From Thermoleophilaceae bacterium (GTDB taxonomy: Bacteria > Actinomycetota > Thermoleophilia > Solirubrobacterales > Thermoleophilaceae): a stretch of DNA of 59,722 nucleotides. Below are positions 50,503 to 58,496 of the stretch, piece by piece (the stretch's first letter is position 1; each line of letters starts with the position of its first letter). Under the pieces are notes generated by a model. The model did not search any database and was not told the origin of the DNA. It saw only the letters and a program-made list of their open reading frames with translations. Made by a program: the position numbers and the translations under genes. The DNA is taken from positions 764,818 to 824,539 of the forward strand of contig JAUJNT010000002.1 in NCBI GenBank assembly GCA_030448005.1. Reading direction: 5' to 3'.

Positions 50503-51693
50503 ATGACGTCTCTCGGCAAGGTATCGATCGCGCTCTGGTGCGCCCTGCTGCTCCTCGTGGGAGGCGTCTGGCTGGGCGGTCATCCGGAGACCATCCCGAG
50601 GCCGATGCGCGACGCGCTGGTGGACGACGACCGTGCGCTGCGGGCCGAGGTCGCCGATCTGATCAAGGACAACTTCTACAAGCCCGTGAAGGACTCGCAG
50701 ATCGACCAGAGCTCGCTCAAGGGGATCGTCAACGGGCTGGACGACCGGTTCTCGAACTACCTCACGCCGGAGGAGGCAAAGCAGTTCGACGACTCCGTCC
50801 GGGGCTCCTTCGAAGGGGTCGGGCTGGGTGTGGGCGAGGATCGTCGCGGGCTGCGGGTGCTCAACGTCTTCGACCGCTCGCCCGCCAAGCGCGCCGGCAT
50901 CCACGAGGGCGTCTTCATCACCGCGGTGAACGGCAGGTCGATCGCCGGGCTCTCGAGCGAGGTGGCCACAGCGCGGATCAAGGGCCCCGCCGGCAGCACG
51001 GTGCGTCTTGAGGTGGTGGACCCCGACACCCGAAAGCGGCGGACGGTCCGCCTGCGGCGTGCGCGGGTCGACGTTCCCGTAGTGGAGGGGAAGATCCGCG
51101 AGAGCGGGGGCAGGAAGCTCGGTGTGGTCGAGCTCTCGACGTTCATCAAGTCGGGCGCCCACGGCCTGCTGCGCCAGGAGATCGACAAGCTGCTGAAACA
51201 GGGCGCCGAGGGCCTGGTGCTCGACCTTCGTGGAAACGGAGGAGGGCTGCTGCAGGAGGCCGTGCTCGTCTCGTCGATCTTCATCGAGGACGGCCTAATC
51301 ACGTTCACCAAGGGCCGGACCAAGCCGCGCCGCGAGTACCGGGCCGATGACGACACGAAGGCGATCGCCGGCGACATCCCCGTTGTGGTGCTGGTGGACC
51401 GCGGGAGCGCGTCGGCCTCGGAGATCACGGCTGGAGCGCTGCGCGACCGCAAGCGCGCCACGGTGGTCGGTCAGCGCACGTTCGGGAAGGGCGTCTTCCA
51501 GGACGTGGAGCGGCTCTCCAACGGGGGAGTGCTGGGCATCACCGCGGGCCAGTACTTCCTACCGAGCGGGGAGAACATCGGCAAGAAGGGCATCGCCCCG
51601 GCGGTGAAGGCCAAGGACAACCCGAAGACCCCTCGCGACGAGGCGCTGCCGGTGGCGCTTCGCACCCTGGCAGAGAAGGTCTCCGACCGCTGA
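50503..51693 (+). CDS. C-terminal processing peptidase, S41 family (CtpA-like)
   Basis: Exported serine protease with a Ser-Lys dyad. 396 residues: an N-terminal membrane anchor or uncleaved signal (VSIALWCALLLLVGGVWLGG), an N-terminal domain with LDDRFSNYLTPEEAKQF, a PDZ domain (about 95-180, GVGLGVGEDRRGLRV...), then the catalytic domain with LDLRGNGGGLLQEAV, the nucleophile in VDRGSASASEITAGAL and the Lys in GQRTFGKGVFQ. The FtsEX neighbourhood suggests envelope or division-related substrates (inference). Confidence 0.94.
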   Translation: MTSLGKVSIALWCALLLLVGGVWLGGHPETIPRPMRDALVDDDRALRAEVADLIKDNFYKPVKDSQIDQSSLKGIVNGLDDRFSNYLTPEEAKQFDDSVRGSFEGVGLGVGEDRRGLRVLNVFDRSPAKRAGIHEGVFITAVNGRSIAGLSSEVATARIKGPAGSTVRLEVVDPDTRKRRTVRLRRARVDVPVVEGKIRESGGRKLGVVELSTFIKSGAHGLLRQEIDKLLKQGAEGLVLDLRGNGGGLLQEAVLVSSIFIEDGLITFTKGRTKPRREYRADDDTKAIAGDIPVVVLVDRGSASASEITAGALRDRKRATVVGQRTFGKGVFQDVERLSNGGVLGITAGQYFLPSGENIGKKGIAPAVKAKDNPKTPRDEALPVALRTLAEKVSDR

Positions 51694-51750
51694 GCGTGCG
51701 CTCGACGTGGCGGGGCGTGTGACTCGACCCGCTCGCTCAAACGGAGCTCC

Positions 51751-53526
51751 GTGAGCCGCCAGGTGAGCTCCCGAGCCCGCACTCGCTCAGCTTCGCGACC
51801 AACCGAGCCCGTTGTGGGAGTGCTGGCGCGCCGGGGGCGCTTCCTGGTGGCGGAGCCCCTGTTCGGAGCGCGCGGCTCGCGCGTGTCGGTGGACCCTCCC
51901 TCGCGGGCGGCAGGCGGCAAGGGCGCCTCCGAGGGCGACCTCGTGCTGGTCGGCCAGGGAAAGCGCGGCGCCCGGGTGCTGCGACGGCTCGGCAAGCCCT
52001 GGATCGCGCGCGACGTGCTGGAGGGCCTGATGCTCGACCGTGGCCTGTGGCGCAGCTTCCCGCGCGCGGCCGAGGCCGAGGCGGCCGAGGCGGCCGAGGC
52101 GCCGTTTGCGGAGAGCTCGCGCCTCGACCTGCGCGGACTGGCCACCTTCACGATCGACCCGGACGACGCCAGGGACTTCGACGACGCGGTGTCCGCCGAG
52201 CACCTCGACGAGGGGAGGATCCGCCTGTGGGTGCATATCGCAGACGTGTCGGCGTACGTGCGGCCGGGTGGGGCGCTTGACCGGGAAGCCTTCAGGCGCG
52301 GCACGAGCGTCTACGTGCCGGGCGCGGTCGAGGCGATGCTCCCCGAGCGGCTATCGAACGACGCGTGCTCGCTGCGCCCCGGCGAGGACAGGCCGGCGGT
52401 CACCGTGGAGATGGACATGGTCGGCACGGACGTGCGGCGGGTGCAGTTCCACCGTTCGCTGATCCGCTCGGATGCCAGGCTCACCTATGGACAGGTGGAC
52501 CACGTCTTCGCCGGGCACTCGCGGTCCTCCGAGCCGTGGGGCCGGCCGCTGGCGGCGGCGCGCGAGGTGGCGCGCGCTCTGCGTGAGCGGCGGGAGGGGC
52601 GGGGCGCCATCGAGGTCAACTCGCTCGAGCCGAGCTTCGACTTCGACCGCGAGGGCCAGGTGGCAGGCTTGCGCTACGAGCCGCAGTCCGAGTCGCACAT
52701 GCTGATCGAGGAGCTGATGATCCTCGCCAACGAGCAGGTGGCCGGCTACCTGGCGGATCGCAAGCTACCGACCCTCTACCGGGTGCACGAGAAGCCCGAC
52801 CCGGAAAGGGTCGAGTTCCTGGTCGGGCAGTTGGCCTCGCTCGAGATCCCGACGCCCGCCCTGCCGCGGCACATGAGCCCCCAGCAGGCTGCCGAGATCG
52901 CGGCTGAGTGCTCGCGACTCGCGGCCGCGGAGGCGCGGCGCTCCGGCCGCGGGCTGAGGTCCTTCGGGTCGCTCGTCCTGCGCTCGCTCAAGCAGGCCTA
53001 CTACACCCCCGGGAACGTCGGTCACGCCGGCCTCGCGTCATCGCGTTACTGCCACTTCACCTCGCCCATCCGCCGCTATCCCGACCTCATCGTTCATCGC
53101 GCGCTGCTCTCGGGCCTGGGGCTCGATGCCGTCGCCCCGCGGGCGGCCGAGCTCGACGAGGCGGGGGTGGAGGCCAGCGCCCGAGAGCGCGAGGCGATGA
53201 AGGTGGAGCGCTCGGCCGACGATGTCTGCCTGGCGTTTCTGCTCGAGCGGCTGCTCTCAGAAGCCGGGGGAGGAGACCCGCCTGGCTTCGAGGGAGAGAT
53301 CGTCGGCGTGATCGCCAAGGGCGCGTTCATCCGCTTCGGCGATCAGGGCTTCGAGGGCTTCCTGCCCGCCAGGGCGCTGCGCGACTGGTACGACCTGAAC
53401 GAGGAGGCCACCGCGCTGGTCGGCCGGGACTCCGGCCGCGCCCTGCGGATCGGCGACCCTATCCCGGTGATCGTGGACCGGGTGGACGCGCCGCGCGGGC
53501 GCGTTGACCTGCAGCCCGGCGTGTAG
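51751..53526 (+). CDS. RNB-domain exoribonuclease (RNase R/II family)
   Basis: 3'-5' exoribonuclease, 591 residues, shorter than E. coli RNase R (about 810). The N-terminal cold-shock-like part is reduced (about 120 residues). The RNB domain carries the catalytic Asp cluster in TFTIDPDDARDFDDAV and VYVPGAVEAMLPERLSNDACSL; SPIRRYPDLIVHR marks its end, and an S1 domain follows (EIVGVIAKGAFIRFGDQGFEG). GTG start at 51751. Standing next to smpB, with ssrA behind, it fits the known partnership of RNase R with trans-translation in clearing non-stop mRNAs. Confidence 0.92.
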   Translation: MSRQVSSRARTRSASRPTEPVVGVLARRGRFLVAEPLFGARGSRVSVDPPSRAAGGKGASEGDLVLVGQGKRGARVLRRLGKPWIARDVLEGLMLDRGLWRSFPRAAEAEAAEAAEAPFAESSRLDLRGLATFTIDPDDARDFDDAVSAEHLDEGRIRLWVHIADVSAYVRPGGALDREAFRRGTSVYVPGAVEAMLPERLSNDACSLRPGEDRPAVTVEMDMVGTDVRRVQFHRSLIRSDARLTYGQVDHVFAGHSRSSEPWGRPLAAAREVARALRERREGRGAIEVNSLEPSFDFDREGQVAGLRYEPQSESHMLIEELMILANEQVAGYLADRKLPTLYRVHEKPDPERVEFLVGQLASLEIPTPALPRHMSPQQAAEIAAECSRLAAAEARRSGRGLRSFGSLVLRSLKQAYYTPGNVGHAGLASSRYCHFTSPIRRYPDLIVHRALLSGLGLDAVAPRAAELDEAGVEASAREREAMKVERSADDVCLAFLLERLLSEAGGGDPPGFEGEIVGVIAKGAFIRFGDQGFEGFLPARALRDWYDLNEEATALVGRDSGRALRIGDPIPVIVDRVDAPRGRVDLQPGV

Positions 53527-53540
53527 CGCGCGCGCTCGCG

Positions 53541-53546
53541 TAGGCT
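53541..53546 (+). promoter_or_regulatory. -10 box TAGGCT before smpB
   Basis: Ends 9 bases before ATG 53556; leaderless-type spacing. Confidence 0.5.
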
Positions 53547-53555
53547 CAGGCGGCG

Positions 53556-54038
53556 ATGGGAAAGAAGAAAGGCGCGAAGAGAAAGGCGGCTGCCGGGGAC
53601 GTTGCCACCAACCGGCAGGCCTCCTACCGCTACAACCTGCTGGAGCGCTTCGAGTGCGGCATGCAGCTACAGGGCTCCGAGGTCAAGTCGATCCGCAACG
53701 GCGGCGTGCAGATCAAGGACGCCTACGCCACCCTCAGCGACGAGGAGGTGTGGCTGCACAACATGCACATCGCCCCCTACGAGCCGGCCTCGCGCGCAAA
53801 CCACGAGCCCGAGCGGCCGCGCAAGCTGCTGCTGCGCCGCAAGGAGATCGAGCACCTGATCGGCTCGACGAAGGAGAAGGGGCTCACGCTCGTGCCTACA
53901 CGCATCTACTTCAACGGGCCGCGGGCCAAGGTGGAGATAGCGCTGGCACGCGGCAAGGCCCACGTGGACAAGCGCCGCGACCTGAAGGCAAAGGACCAGC
54001 AGCGCGAGATCCAACGGGCGCTTGCCGAGCGCGGCTGA
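53556..54038 (+). CDS. smpB: SsrA-binding protein SmpB
   Basis: Binds tmRNA and brings it to ribosomes stalled without a stop codon. 160 residues. The OB-fold core shows NRQASYRYNLLERFECGMQL, GSEVKSIRNGGVQIKDAY, NMHIAPYEPASRANHEPERP and LLRRKEIEHLIG. The basic C-terminal tail (KAHVDKRRDLKAKDQQREIQRAL), which probes the mRNA channel, is complete. The tmRNA gene lies 1 kb downstream on the same strand. Confidence 0.97.
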   Translation: MGKKKGAKRKAAAGDVATNRQASYRYNLLERFECGMQLQGSEVKSIRNGGVQIKDAYATLSDEEVWLHNMHIAPYEPASRANHEPERPRKLLLRRKEIEHLIGSTKEKGLTLVPTRIYFNGPRAKVEIALARGKAHVDKRRDLKAKDQQREIQRALAERG

Positions 54039-54085
54039 CCGCCTGAAACCAGCTGCGGCGCCATCGGCCGCCGGGGGGCCCCCGC

Positions 54086-55018
54086 TCAGACGTCGGAGAA
54101 GTCCTTCTCGATGAAGGTGGCGTCCATCCCGAAGGTCAGCAGCACGGCCAGCCCGATGTAGACGGCGGCCACCGCCAAGCGGGTGCGTGGCCGCACGCGG
54201 TGGTACTCGCGGGACTCAGGGTCCTTACGCTGCTTCCAGCGCCGCCAGGTCTCGAAGCCGCCCAGCAGGACCACCAGGAACAGGACCGGATTCGGCCACA
54301 CGAACATCAGCGCGATCAGGCCCGCGTAGCCGACGATCCACATCGCCGGGGTCAGCGCCGACATCGCGCGGCCACCGTCGAGGGGCAGCACCGGAAGCAG
54401 GTTGAATAGGTTCAGGAAGAAGCCGACGAAGGCGAGCGCCTTGAACATCTCCTCGCCCGTCAGGCCGTAGATAGCGAGCGGGAGCAGCGCCCCGAAGGAG
54501 CCCAGCACCGGGCCCGCGAGGCCCACGCGCGCCTCGGCCGCGGCGTCCTTTGGCATCTCCTTCATCGCCACGAGTGCACCGAGGAAGGGGATGAACATCG
54601 GCGCGCTCGCCTTGATTCCCTCGCGGCGCAGCTGCAGCACGTGGCCTATCTCGTGGATGAAGAGCAGGATCACGAAGCCGAGCGCGAACCTCCACCCCCA
54701 GATCAGCGAGTAGGCCCCGATCGACACGAGCATCGACGCCGAGGTGGTGAGCACCTTCAGCTTCGGCAGCAGCAGCAGAAGGCCCTTGAGCTTGGCGCCG
54801 AACTTCAGGAGCAGCAGCCCGATTGCCGCCAGCAGTCCCGCCGCGCGACGCCAGAGCGGCTTCTGCTCGGTCGGCTCGGGCTCGTAGCCGGGCGGGTAGT
54901 GGGCCGGCGGCTCCCGCGGCAGATAGTCGTGCCCGTGGGAGGCAGGTGGCTCCACTGACGGCTCGCGGCCGGCGCCGGGCGGCCGGTATGCGGGTGTGCC
55001 GGTGTGCGGATCCATCAT
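54086..55018 (-). CDS. Site-2 protease family (M50) membrane metalloprotease
   Basis: 310 residues. A Pro-rich, polar N-terminus of about 55 residues precedes six or so helices. The zinc motif HEIGH is at 122-126 and the third-ligand block NLLPVLPLDGGRAM near 212. The protease should cut transmembrane segments; the substrate is unknown. The start is one of two adjacent ATGs (55018, 55015); the frame is open back through the tmRNA gene on the other strand, which is not coding. It lies opposite in direction to, and between, smpB and ssrA. Confidence 0.88.
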   Translation of the reverse strand: MMDPHTGTPAYRPPGAGREPSVEPPASHGHDYLPREPPAHYPPGYEPEPTEQKPLWRRAAGLLAAIGLLLLKFGAKLKGLLLLLPKLKVLTTSASMLVSIGAYSLIWGWRFALGFVILLFIHEIGHVLQLRREGIKASAPMFIPFLGALVAMKEMPKDAAAEARVGLAGPVLGSFGALLPLAIYGLTGEEMFKALAFVGFFLNLFNLLPVLPLDGGRAMSALTPAMWIVGYAGLIALMFVWPNPVLFLVVLLGGFETWRRWKQRKDPESREYHRVRPRTRLAVAAVYIGLAVLLTFGMDATFIEKDFSDV

Positions 55019-55045
55019 CTCCAAGTGTGGCAGGAGCGTTGCGGC

Positions 55046-55051
55046 TATCCT
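55046..55051 (+). promoter_or_regulatory. -10 box TATCCT before ssrA
   Basis: Places transcript initiation near 55058, a few bases before the mature tmRNA 5' end, which is consistent with RNase P trimming. Confidence 0.5.
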
Positions 55052-55064
55052 CCATGGGGCTTCC

Positions 55065-55430
55065 GGGGACGACAGGCTTCGACGTGGACGTTCGTGGAGG
55101 CAGTTGCGAGTCGAGGTTGCCGGTCGGCCTCGTAAAACAACCGGCAAAAAACCAATTGCGGATGAGAACCACTCGTTCGCGCTCGCTGCCTAGCAAAAGC
55201 TAGCCAGTGATGCTCTCGGCCTTCCCTCGGCCCGTGGGGGAGATGTTCGGGATCAACAACGGGCTTGCCCTCAGCGCGCGCCTCTGGCGCTGAGGGGACA
55301 CAACTCAGAGGCTGGTTCCGGGCAACCCCGCCGGCCAGGCGACCCCGGGACGAGATAAGAGGGCCGGCTACGCTCGTAGAAGCTGTCTCAAACGCGGCCG
55401 CGGACGTGGGTTCGATTCCCACCGTCTCCA
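55065..55430 (+). ncRNA. ssrA: Transfer-messenger RNA (tmRNA)
   Basis: The tRNA-like ends pair over 7 bp: GGGGACG (55065-55071) with CGTCTCC (55423-55429), discriminator A at 55430. The T-arm GTGGG-TTCGATT-CCCAC and the D-like GACAGGCTTCGACG are clear. CCA is not encoded. The tag frame begins at GGC 55143 and ends at TAG 55191-55193, giving GKKPIADENHSFALAA, whose ALAA end is the protease-recognised degron. GC-rich pseudoknot stems lie between 55200 and 55370. About 366 bases, of normal size. Supported by smpB nearby. Confidence 0.96.
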
Positions 55431-55443
55431 TACCTGGGGTCGA

Positions 55444-55467
55444 GGGCTCCCTTCGGTGGGGGAGCCC
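55444..55467 (+). terminator. Rho-independent terminator of ssrA
   Basis: GGGCTCCC pairs with GGGAGCCC across an 8-base loop and is followed by TTGTT. Located 14 bases after the tmRNA end. Confidence 0.8.
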
Positions 55468-55758
55468 TTGTTACCCAGTGAAGCACGGCGGGTCAGGGCC
55501 GCTCCCAGGGTTTGCCCTGAAATCGCTTGCCGAACAGCCCGGCAAGCCGTCACGGTCATGTCAACAACGCGTCCGCACCTCGCGCTCGGGCGGATGGTCA
55601 AGACGGACCCGGGAGGCCCGCTAGCCAGGGATCACTCCACGCCGGTTGGCGGCAACAGCAGCGGATCCTAGGGCGAAGGCGGGAGAGCTTCAGCCTGACC
55701 GGCAGTTCCTATCGCCGAACATTGGGTAGCTCGCTGCTAACCGAAGCCGGGAGGCGAA
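55468..55758. other. Gap after ssrA without a recognised gene
   Basis: Contains one clear hairpin, GCTTGCCG (55525-55532) with CGGCAAGC (55540-55547), loop AACAGCC. I found no tRNA cloverleaf and no credible reading frame. The stretch from about 55700 is less GC-rich and probably holds the promoter of the next gene, whose GGGAGG ribosome binding site is at its end. Confidence 0.4.
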
Positions 55759-56448
55759 ATGGATCCGAAGGATCGAGTCGAGACGGTGGCAAAGACAAAG
55801 GCTGGAGCACGCGCGGAGAAGGCATCGCCAGGCGATGCGTCGGCTCCCGGCGCCGAGCACAGCGTCACGCAGGGCGAGGTGGACGCCATCATCGAGAACT
55901 GGCCGCCCGCCCCGAAGAAGATGGCGCAGGACATGGTCATGCAGTACGGCCTTCCCAACGAGGCGACGCCGACGCTGCTGATCTGGCACGACAGCGGGCA
56001 GTGGAAGCGCACGATCGTGACAAGCGATGAGACGGCGCACGAGTTCCCGACGCCCCACACCGACTTCATCTCCCAGACGATCAGCTACGACGTGCCGGTC
56101 GAGAAGCTGCCGGAGCTCGCGAAATTCGATGGAAGCCTGCTGGTCAACCGCACCGCTGGGCAGGTCACCGCCTCCTGTGACAACGAGGGGGCGAACTACC
56201 TGGCGGTGAACCTCATGCACGACATCGTCGAGGGCAAGCTGACCGCCGAGGAAGCCCGCAGGGAGCTTGGCGAGCAGCAGGCCGCATGGTTGATGAACCG
56301 CGAGGCCCCTTACACAGAGGGCATCCGGTTCGCGCAACCGGCGGAGTCGGAGACCGGCTACCTCGACGAGCCGGTGATGAAGGCGCCGACCGTTCGCCAG
56401 ACCGTCGGGAAGGTCAAGGACGTGCTCGGCGGCGGGGATCGACCGTAG
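55759..56448 (+). CDS. Protein of unknown function, 229 residues
   Basis: I do not recognise a family. The first 35 residues are polar (KAGARAEKASPGDASAPGAEH). A compact middle part follows: IIENWPPAPKKMAQDMVMQYGLP (about 45-67), TPTLLIWHDSGQWKRTIVTSDE, FPTPHTDFISQTISYDVPVEKLPELAKFD split over about 95-125, then LVNRTAGQVTASCDNEGANYLAVNL. This is coding-like, with aromatic residues and a single Cys. Residues 160-185 (DIVEGKLTAEEARREL) are helical. No signal peptide or membrane segment. ATG 55759 follows GGGAGG by 5 bases. Monocistronic, after the tmRNA terminator. Confidence 0.75.
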   Translation: MDPKDRVETVAKTKAGARAEKASPGDASAPGAEHSVTQGEVDAIIENWPPAPKKMAQDMVMQYGLPNEATPTLLIWHDSGQWKRTIVTSDETAHEFPTPHTDFISQTISYDVPVEKLPELAKFDGSLLVNRTAGQVTASCDNEGANYLAVNLMHDIVEGKLTAEEARRELGEQQAAWLMNREAPYTEGIRFAQPAESETGYLDEPVMKAPTVRQTVGKVKDVLGGGDRP

Positions 56449-56476
56449 GTCACCACGAGCCACAGGCGGGTGTCTG

Positions 56477-56761
56477 CTAGGGCGTCCACTGCGAGCAGTC
56501 CTTGAGCTCGCCCTTGGCTGCGACGAGTCGCTCCTGTCGCCGTCCTATATTCGCGAGCTGTCGACCGTAGCCAGCGATAAGGGCCGAGCGGTCCCCCTTC
56601 TTCAGCGCTACCTGAGGCTTCCGGCTCAGCTCCGCCTCCAGCAGGCGGAGCACGTCGAGCTCCGCCCGAACGTTTCCTAGGTATCGCGCGAAGAACGCCT
56701 GCTCACTCAGTGGCGGACGCAACGCAGTAATTTGGCTCACCAGTGCCTCGATGAAGCGCAC
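56477..56761 (-). CDS. Small helical protein of unknown function
   Basis: 94 residues, predicted mostly helical (FIEALVSQITALRPPLSEQAFF; RAELDVLRLLEAELSRK; YGRQLANIGRRQERLVAAKGE), one Cys near the end, no membrane segment. Composition is less GC-rich than its neighbours. It converges on the 229-residue gene and may be the surviving end of a larger transferred gene; the flank at 56791-56920 on the same strand also holds an orphan coding-like frame. Confidence 0.45.
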   Translation of the reverse strand: MRFIEALVSQITALRPPLSEQAFFARYLGNVRAELDVLRLLEAELSRKPQVALKKGDRSALIAGYGRQLANIGRRQERLVAAKGELKDCSQWTP

Positions 56762-56963
56762 GTACGCAGACGTCCGCGCCCGGGCTCGCCTTAATCCGGC
56801 ACCCCCTCGAAGTAGCGGTCCAGCGTCCTGTTCGTGCGGTTGACGAACCGGACTTCACCTTTCACCTCCCGCAGGCACTGCGTGCCGAGGCGCTCGTAGA
56901 ACTTCCGCCGCGTGACCGTCGCCGATTCTCATCGCCATTTTCGCTACCGGGTAAGGGATTCCT

Positions 56964-57929
56964 CTAGGGCGCGCGCCTCCCGAGCGCCTTGAAGAATATG
57001 AAGTAGGCGGGACGCTTCTGGCCGTTTGCCGAGAGCAGGGCGGAGTCCCACAGCCGGTCGCCCTTGGCCGCGCGCCAGTGGTAGATGTACATGCGGTCGA
57101 TCCGGTTTGAGACACGCGGGTAGCGGGTCATCATGTACCGCATCGCCCTGGTCTGGCGCGCGATGTTGGGGCGGAAGCCGCGCCCGAAGAAGTTGACGGC
57201 GCCGATCTCGGTGACCCACACCGAGCCGCGGGTGTTCTTGAGGAACCAGCGCGTTCGGGCCGTCGAGAAGCGGTTCACGTCGGGATGGGAGACAAGGCCC
57301 CAGCGGTGTGGGCCGCGCCCGATGTGCCGCTTGAAGATCTTCAGCCACCGAGCCGAGTGGCGGCTGCCGTCGGCCCGGAAGTCGACCGTGAGCACGTTGC
57401 AGCCCCGGCATTCCTGCTTGGCGATCTTGTAGAACTGCGCGGTGCGCTCGGGGTACCGGCCGGTCGGCTGGGCGTCGGGGAAGTTGGCCTCGTTCCAGGT
57501 CGAGAAGTTACGCACCCACGGATAGCGCTCGCGGAAGCGCCGGAAGTGGTAGCGGTACTGCGCCGGCGTCGGCAGCAGCCTCTTGGAGCGGTAGGAGCGG
57601 TAGAAGGAGACAAGCGGCTCGATCCCGTTATCCCGAGCGGTGTGAAACCACGCGTCCTGGACCTGGCGGCGTACGCCACCCCTGGCGACGTCGTCGAAGG
57701 GCACGAGCACCCTGATCCGCTTGATGCCTGAGGCCCGGAACCGCGGGTCGGTGATCGTCTCCGGGCGGTTGTCGGACATCCCCACAAGCGCCCCACCCGG
57801 CAGCGCGGCGATGCGCGCGGGGGGCGAGGCGGCCTCGGCACTTGCGGACGGGCTGACCGAGGTAGCGACACCAACGCTGAAGGTCGCGAAGGCAGTGAGG
57901 AGCAGGACGAGGGACAGGCGAAGGCGCAT
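56964..57929 (-). CDS. Exported clan GH-A glycoside-hydrolase-like protein
   Basis: 321 residues. Signal peptide: MRLRLSLVLLLTAFATFSVG with a likely cut after ASA/AEA (about 30-34). The rest fits a (beta/alpha)8 barrel: KRIRVLVPFDD, the acid/base Asn-Glu pair in FSTWNEANFP (Glu147), DFRADGSR, and the nucleophile-like Glu241 in WVTEIGAVNFFG, the layout of GH39/GH5-type enzymes and PslG-like proteins. Two Cys in KQECRGCNV may form a disulfide. Substrate unknown; action on an exopolysaccharide would suit the nucleotide-sugar genes. The frame runs on upstream through repeats, but only ATG 57929 gives a signal peptide. Confidence 0.85.
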   Translation of the reverse strand: MRLRLSLVLLLTAFATFSVGVATSVSPSASAEAASPPARIAALPGGALVGMSDNRPETITDPRFRASGIKRIRVLVPFDDVARGGVRRQVQDAWFHTARDNGIEPLVSFYRSYRSKRLLPTPAQYRYHFRRFRERYPWVRNFSTWNEANFPDAQPTGRYPERTAQFYKIAKQECRGCNVLTVDFRADGSRHSARWLKIFKRHIGRGPHRWGLVSHPDVNRFSTARTRWFLKNTRGSVWVTEIGAVNFFGRGFRPNIARQTRAMRYMMTRYPRVSNRIDRMYIYHWRAAKGDRLWDSALLSANGQKRPAYFIFFKALGRRAP

Positions 57930-58240
57930 GGGCGGGCGGTGACTCTCTCTTCGGGATAGATCGACGAGCTGCTCTCTTCCATCGGCAGCAACCGAGCCGA
58001 CCCTTAGCACCTGGCGGACGGGAAGCCGACCGCTTGCGCAAACGTGTCGACCCAGTACGTCGCTCTGGGCGCAAGCCGCGGCGGGGGCGCCGGCCTGGGG
58101 TCGGTCCCGGCGGGCGGCGCGCGGGCAATGCGCAGGCGTTGGCGCTCCTGACCACGGGGACTTGCGGCCCTCTCCAGTCTGTAGGGCCTGCCCTGTACTA
58201 AGCAGCGCTCCCTGGCGGAGCCACTGGCCCTTCCGCACCC

Positions 58241-58255
58241 GGATGCTTCGCATCC
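58241..58255. repeat. Small perfect hairpin
   Basis: GGATGC-TTC-GCATCC, 6-bp stem. It is followed within 12 bases by another imperfect stem (GGATCCTTC...GAAGGGTTC). Confidence 0.6.
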
Positions 58256-58310
58256 TGCGGTTGGATCCTTCGGGCTTCACTGAAGGGTTCGGTGGGCCCG
58301 GGCGCCACCC

Positions 58311-58480
58311 AACCCTGCACTCGGCCGCCGCGGCTACGCCCCCGGCGGCGACCCGCACGGTTCGAGGCCCCAGGACCCCATCAACCCTGCACTCGGCCGG
58401 CGCGCGGCTACGCCCCCGGCCGCGACTGCACGGTTCGAGGCCCCAGGGCCCCGTCAACCCTTCACTCGACCGCGCGCGGG
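58311..58480. repeat. Intergenic tandem repeat, 72-73 bp period, about 2.4 copies
   Basis: Units begin with AACCCTGCACTCGGCC or a variant at 58311, 58383 and 58456 (the third is cut short). Each full unit has a GC-rich inverted-repeat core around CGGCTACGCCCCCGGC and a conserved GCACGGTTCGAGGCCCCAGG end. The units differ by a few substitutions and small indels. Confidence 0.8.
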
Positions 58481-58496
58481 CGTGTCCGGCGTGCAC

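Larger units (their letters stand above)
57930..58496. other. 567-base spacer with repeats, no gene
   Basis: Lies between two minus-strand genes. 57930-58000 probably contains the promoter of the glycoside hydrolase gene (TATCCC on the minus strand near 57958). 58241-58255 is a hairpin (GGATGC-TTC-GCATCC), and three tandem units occupy 58311-58480. An open frame on the minus strand is only an artefact of the repeats. Confidence 0.6.

Noticed and set aside
58360-58440. tRNA T-arm-like GGTTCGAGGCC boxes in the repeats
   Set aside because: No D-arm, anticodon arm or acceptor stem can be built around them; they are parts of the tandem unit.
57930-58496. N-terminal extension of the glycoside-hydrolase-like protein through the 72-bp repeats
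   Set aside because: The extension is Arg/Gly/Pro repeats with no signal peptide; ATG 57929 begins a textbook signal sequence.
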